From JAGVPT01 sp963827085 (GTDB taxonomy: Bacteria; Bacteroidota; Ignavibacteria; UBA10030; UBA8401): a stretch of DNA of 64,000 nucleotides. Below, piece after piece: positions 61,222 through 64,000 of this stretch (its first letter is position 1; every line of letters begins with the position of its first letter). A program made the position numbers and the translations under genes. The stretch is from NCBI GenBank assembly GCA_963827085.1, contig CAWGZY010000005.1:186001-250000 (forward strand), in the 5' to 3' direction. A model generated the notes under the pieces. It was not told where the DNA came from and ran no database searches. It saw only the letters and a list, made by a program, of their open reading frames with translations.

Positions 61222-63456
61222 ATGAAAAGAACTTTCAGAGATGCCGTGTACGCGGGGTTGTTTCTTCTGTTGATGACGGCGGGGGCTTTCGCACAAACCT
61301 ATCCGATCGTTCCGCTGGACAGCGTCAACTTTATCCCACCGGACTCACTCAGAATTGCCGATTCGCTTTTGGTTCACGGCGGGACGTTAAGAGCAAGTCT
61401 GACTAACGGCTTTTATTTAGGCGATACGATAACCGTTACGGGGGTTCTCACTACCGATCCACGAGTGATCCGCAATGTTGGTGCTCATTTTTCTTTTTAT
61501 ATCCAAAATCCCGACAGCGCAGCATGGGGTGGAATGGACGTTTTCACCATTGATACTTCTGCAGATATCTTAAATGCCGGTTTCGGAAGCATAGACAGCG
61601 GGTACGTAATACAAGTAACTGGAGTCCTGACAAAATATGGAACGGATATCTGGGGAAATTTTGAATTGGAACCTATAGGCAGTGCCTCCATTGCACCCAT
61701 CCCGATCAACATTCTTGATGCGGGAGGAAATAGACCGGCGCCCGTCGAAGTGAAAGTCAGTGATCTTGTGAGCGGCGATAAAACATCGGGTGGAGTATCC
61801 CATTTCTCCATCGGAACAAAATACAAAAATTCCTACGTGATTCTACGGAACCTTACCGTGAAAAGTCGTACGCAGAGTAGCAGCAGCGGGATGTGGACGG
61901 TAACCATCGAAGATTCGTTGGGAAATACAATAGACGTATACGATCCATCAGAATATTTTACGGGGAGATCTTTTGGTGTGACGCCGAAGTGGGTCCCGCC
62001 TGCTCCAGGTTCAAAGATCGATTACATCAGAGGAATTCTTGGGGCATATTCGTCGTACGGTTATGAAATCATTCCCCTGTATCCTGGAGATGTGAAGGTT
62101 GGCAAATATACCCCGAGCATAACTGCAACCGGGTTCTCCACAAGGCGTTCCCCTGCAATACCGACTGCGAGCGATCCCGTCAATGTCAGAGTGCTTGTCA
62201 CGAATGCAAATCCTAATGCGGCCTCCTTGATCGTCGATTCCGTTGCTTTATATTATTCCGTGAATAGCGGCGCATTTACCCGCATCAAGATGACAGCGGA
62301 TACTGGGAATACGTACATAGCAACGATTCCCCCCAAGGCTGATGGGTCATTTGTGAGGTATTTTTACTCAGCGTGGCAGGACAGCACATTGGCGTCGCAA
62401 TCGAATTACCCGGATACTTCGAGAACTGCTTTGTTCTATTATGTGAGGTCTGCAGGATACACCATCAGGGATATCGAGTACACTCCATTCAGCGATGGCA
62501 ACAGCGGCGTAGCGGATTTACTGGTGACTGTAAAGGGAGTAATTCTGGCGGACACGTCTGACTACCCGGCCGAGATCGACCATGAGAATCAGTCCACGAA
62601 AACCCCGTATGCTTTTATGCAAGACGCGGCGGCCCCGTGGAGCGGGGTCATGTTGTATGATACCACAGCCGATAAACTGCACAGGGGGGAAAGTGTTTCC
62701 TTGACCGGGATTGTCTCTATGTATAACGGCCAGACCGAAATCTCAGTGAATTCTTTTACCAATTTGGCGGTCCCTGAACCATTGTTCACACCAGTAAAAA
62801 TAAAAACGTCGGATATCGGACAGCGAGCCAACGGCGACTCGCTTGCCAGGAAATGGCAGGGAGTTCTCGTAGAATTCGATTCCGTTTACATCGTGGATAA
62901 CGATCCCGATGGTCCCACCTACAGTATCACCGGGCCCAACGGAAGCTTCAGGGAATACATGGTTGATGACGGTTCAGGCAAGTGCCGTGTCGATGATGAT
63001 GGAAGCAACACCTACAGCGTCGATCCGCATGACACGGCGTGGGGCTTTCACATTATGCCTAAGGGCGCATTCATACAAGGTCTCATTGGCATCATAAAAT
63101 ATAAGAACAGCGAGTACAAACTGGAGCCGAGAACGAATAGTGACTTTGTCGGAGAGCTCGATGGAGTAAGACAAACCTCGTCGGTCGTTCCATCGTCATT
63201 CTCGCTGTCACAAAACTACCCGAACCCGTTCAACCCGAGCACGAAGATTAAATACTCAATTGCCAAGGCGGGCTACGTCTCATTGAAAATATACAACATT
63301 CTTGGTCAGCAGGTTGCCACGCTTGGAAATCAGTATCAAACTGCCGGCAATTATACGGCTACGTTTGACGCTTCAAGGCTTGCGAGCGGCATTTATTTTT
63401 ACCGGTTGAATGCAGGAAGCTTCAGTGCGGTAAAGAAAATGCTTCTGCTGAAATGA
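61222..63456 (+). CDS. T9SS-exported OB-fold-containing protein
   Basis: A 744-residue exported protein with a strong ribosome site (AAGGAGG) seven nt before ATG 61222 and a signal peptide ending GAFAQ. Two segments, GDTITVTGVLTTDP (~60) and RGESVSLTGIVSMYNG (~490), look like OB-fold beta-barrels found beside extracellular nucleases and in DUF5689-like proteins; each is followed by a DDGSG-type loop. The C-terminus carries SQNYPNPFNPSTKIKYSI and ends KKMLLLK, a classic type A T9SS sorting domain. No nuclease catalytic motif was recognised. Confidence 0.88.
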   Translation: MKRTFRDAVYAGLFLLLMTAGAFAQTYPIVPLDSVNFIPPDSLRIADSLLVHGGTLRASLTNGFYLGDTITVTGVLTTDPRVIRNVGAHFSFYIQNPDSAAWGGMDVFTIDTSADILNAGFGSIDSGYVIQVTGVLTKYGTDIWGNFELEPIGSASIAPIPINILDAGGNRPAPVEVKVSDLVSGDKTSGGVSHFSIGTKYKNSYVILRNLTVKSRTQSSSSGMWTVTIEDSLGNTIDVYDPSEYFTGRSFGVTPKWVPPAPGSKIDYIRGILGAYSSYGYEIIPLYPGDVKVGKYTPSITATGFSTRRSPAIPTASDPVNVRVLVTNANPNAASLIVDSVALYYSVNSGAFTRIKMTADTGNTYIATIPPKADGSFVRYFYSAWQDSTLASQSNYPDTSRTALFYYVRSAGYTIRDIEYTPFSDGNSGVADLLVTVKGVILADTSDYPAEIDHENQSTKTPYAFMQDAAAPWSGVMLYDTTADKLHRGESVSLTGIVSMYNGQTEISVNSFTNLAVPEPLFTPVKIKTSDIGQRANGDSLARKWQGVLVEFDSVYIVDNDPDGPTYSITGPNGSFREYMVDDGSGKCRVDDDGSNTYSVDPHDTAWGFHIMPKGAFIQGLIGIIKYKNSEYKLEPRTNSDFVGELDGVRQTSSVVPSSFSLSQNYPNPFNPSTKIKYSIAKAGYVSLKIYNILGQQVATLGNQYQTAGNYTATFDASRLASGIYFYRLNAGSFSAVKKMLLLK

Positions 63457-63526
63457 CCGTGAAGGCAGAGAGAACTATGAGGCGATGGAAAATCATACGA
63501 TGATCTGAAATTTGTCGGCGGATAAA

Positions 63527-64000
63527 ATGGCGTTCGGTTTAAAAAAGAAGGACCACGGTGCAGCGGTACACGGGTGCAGAACGCCATTCATTCTTCACCT
63601 CATAGTTTTTTCTCTCTTTCTCTCGCTTTCCGGCTGTACACAACATCTTACCCCCACGAATGTCGTGAATAGCCCGCCGGTTACGTATGTCACCGCATTC
63701 CCATACCGCGACTCGATACAGACGACAAATTTCAACGCACAGGCGAGCCTTCTCGAAATCAAGTGGTGGGCAAACGATCCTCACGGCCTTGTGATCGGCT
63801 ACATCATATCGTTGACTGATCACGCCATACCGGTGAACAATAAAATATGGACATTCACAACGAAGGATGACAGTACCTTCTTTCTTCCGTTGTATCAAAA
63901 GGACACTGCCTACACTTTTAGTGTTGCCGGAATTGATAATACATTCAAAAGACCGCTGAAAGAAGGAGATACTGTTGCTTTCGCGGCACTCGGAATGTCG
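63527..64000 (+). CDS. exported lipoprotein, C-terminus beyond the window
   Basis: The frame from ATG 63527 is open to the right edge (158 codons). After a basic start there is a hydrophobic stretch LIVFSLFLSLSGC with a lipobox LSGC, so the product should be a lipoprotein. The visible mature part (LEIKWWANDPHGLVIGYIIS, then DTAYTFSVAGIDN) looks like a fibronectin type III or similar beta-sandwich. It follows the T9SS gene by 70 nt and may belong to the same surface-protein set. Confidence 0.75.
   Translation, partial: MAFGLKKKDHGAAVHGCRTPFILHLIVFSLFLSLSGCTQHLTPTNVVNSPPVTYVTAFPYRDSIQTTNFNAQASLLEIKWWANDPHGLVIGYIISLTDHAIPVNNKIWTFTTKDDSTFFLPLYQKDTAYTFSVAGIDNTFKRPLKEGDTVAFAALGMS

Noticed and set aside
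1..64000. tRNA, rRNA, CRISPR arrays, insertion sequences, prophage
   Set aside because: I looked through the intergenic regions by eye and saw no cloverleaf-like sequences, regular direct repeats or transposase coding sequence. A covariance-model scan would be decisive.

Overview
The window looks like a chromosome segment from a member of the Ignavibacteria or a close relative in the Chlorobi/Bacteroidota (FCB) group. The reasons are: two large secreted proteins ending in type IX secretion (T9SS) sorting domains (one has the SQNYPNPFNPSTKIKYSI signature); a GldA/GldF/GldG-like ABC cluster; promoters compatible with the FCB pattern (TTG about 25 bases upstream of TA-n-n-TTTG); many genes without a clear Shine-Dalgarno site; and several dispersed palindromic intergenic repeats. 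No tRNA, rRNA, CRISPR array, transposase or prophage was seen.

Layout. 1-2563 (minus): a secreted TPR-CHAT protein whose C-terminus lies outside the window. 2564-3779: a long stretch without a convincing gene. 3780-8688: a five-gene ABC-2/Gld-like exporter operon closed by a strong terminator. 9035-9706: a rubrerythrin-like lipoprotein. 9832-14910: a group 3b [NiFe] hydrogenase operon (Fe-S beta, cyclic-nucleotide-domain protein, FAD gamma, small and large subunits, protease). 15271-20747: a group 3d NAD-linked hydrogenase operon hoxE-F-U-Y-H-W. 20905-27027: the maturation operon hypA-B-F-(hypC-like)-C-D-E. 27242-30289: a four-subunit 2-oxoacid:ferredoxin oxidoreductase plus a small helical protein. 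30349-33425 (minus): an NCS2 and a NupC transporter for nucleobases and nucleosides. 33853-46007: a lipoate and 2-oxoacid dehydrogenase block (E3, lipB, fused E1, E1 alpha, E1 beta, E2, lipA, pdhA, pdhB, E2). 46098-50196: rplM-rpsI, rpsB-tsf, pyrH-frr. 50418-51619: two membrane proteins of the PspC/LiaF type. 51817-54618 (minus): polA. 54991-58641: a DMT transporter and a LysM lytic transglycosylase. 58642-64000: T9SS-exported proteins, a decayed paralogue and a partial lipoprotein.

Together the centre of the window (9-46 kb) is a redox and fermentation island. Pyruvate and branched-chain 2-oxoacids can be oxidised either with ferredoxin (Kor/Vor-type enzyme) or with NAD (lipoate-dependent complexes), and the two cytoplasmic hydrogenases can exchange electrons between NAD(P)H and H2. 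Every hyp maturation gene and both large-subunit proteases are present, so both hydrogenases look functional.

The points most worth a second look are: a second, cysteine-less HypC-like protein beside the normal HypC; an exported rubrerythrin with two substituted iron-ligand positions; a DNA-binding-free cyclic-nucleotide-domain protein inside the hydrogenase operon; sigma-54-like elements before hoxE, hypA and the kor operon (the last two share a 21-nt block); a terminator-like hairpin in the lpd leader; and several families of intergenic palindromes. I did not find one clearly new multi-gene system; the strongest candidates are these smaller anomalies and the truncated TPR-CHAT gene at the left edge.
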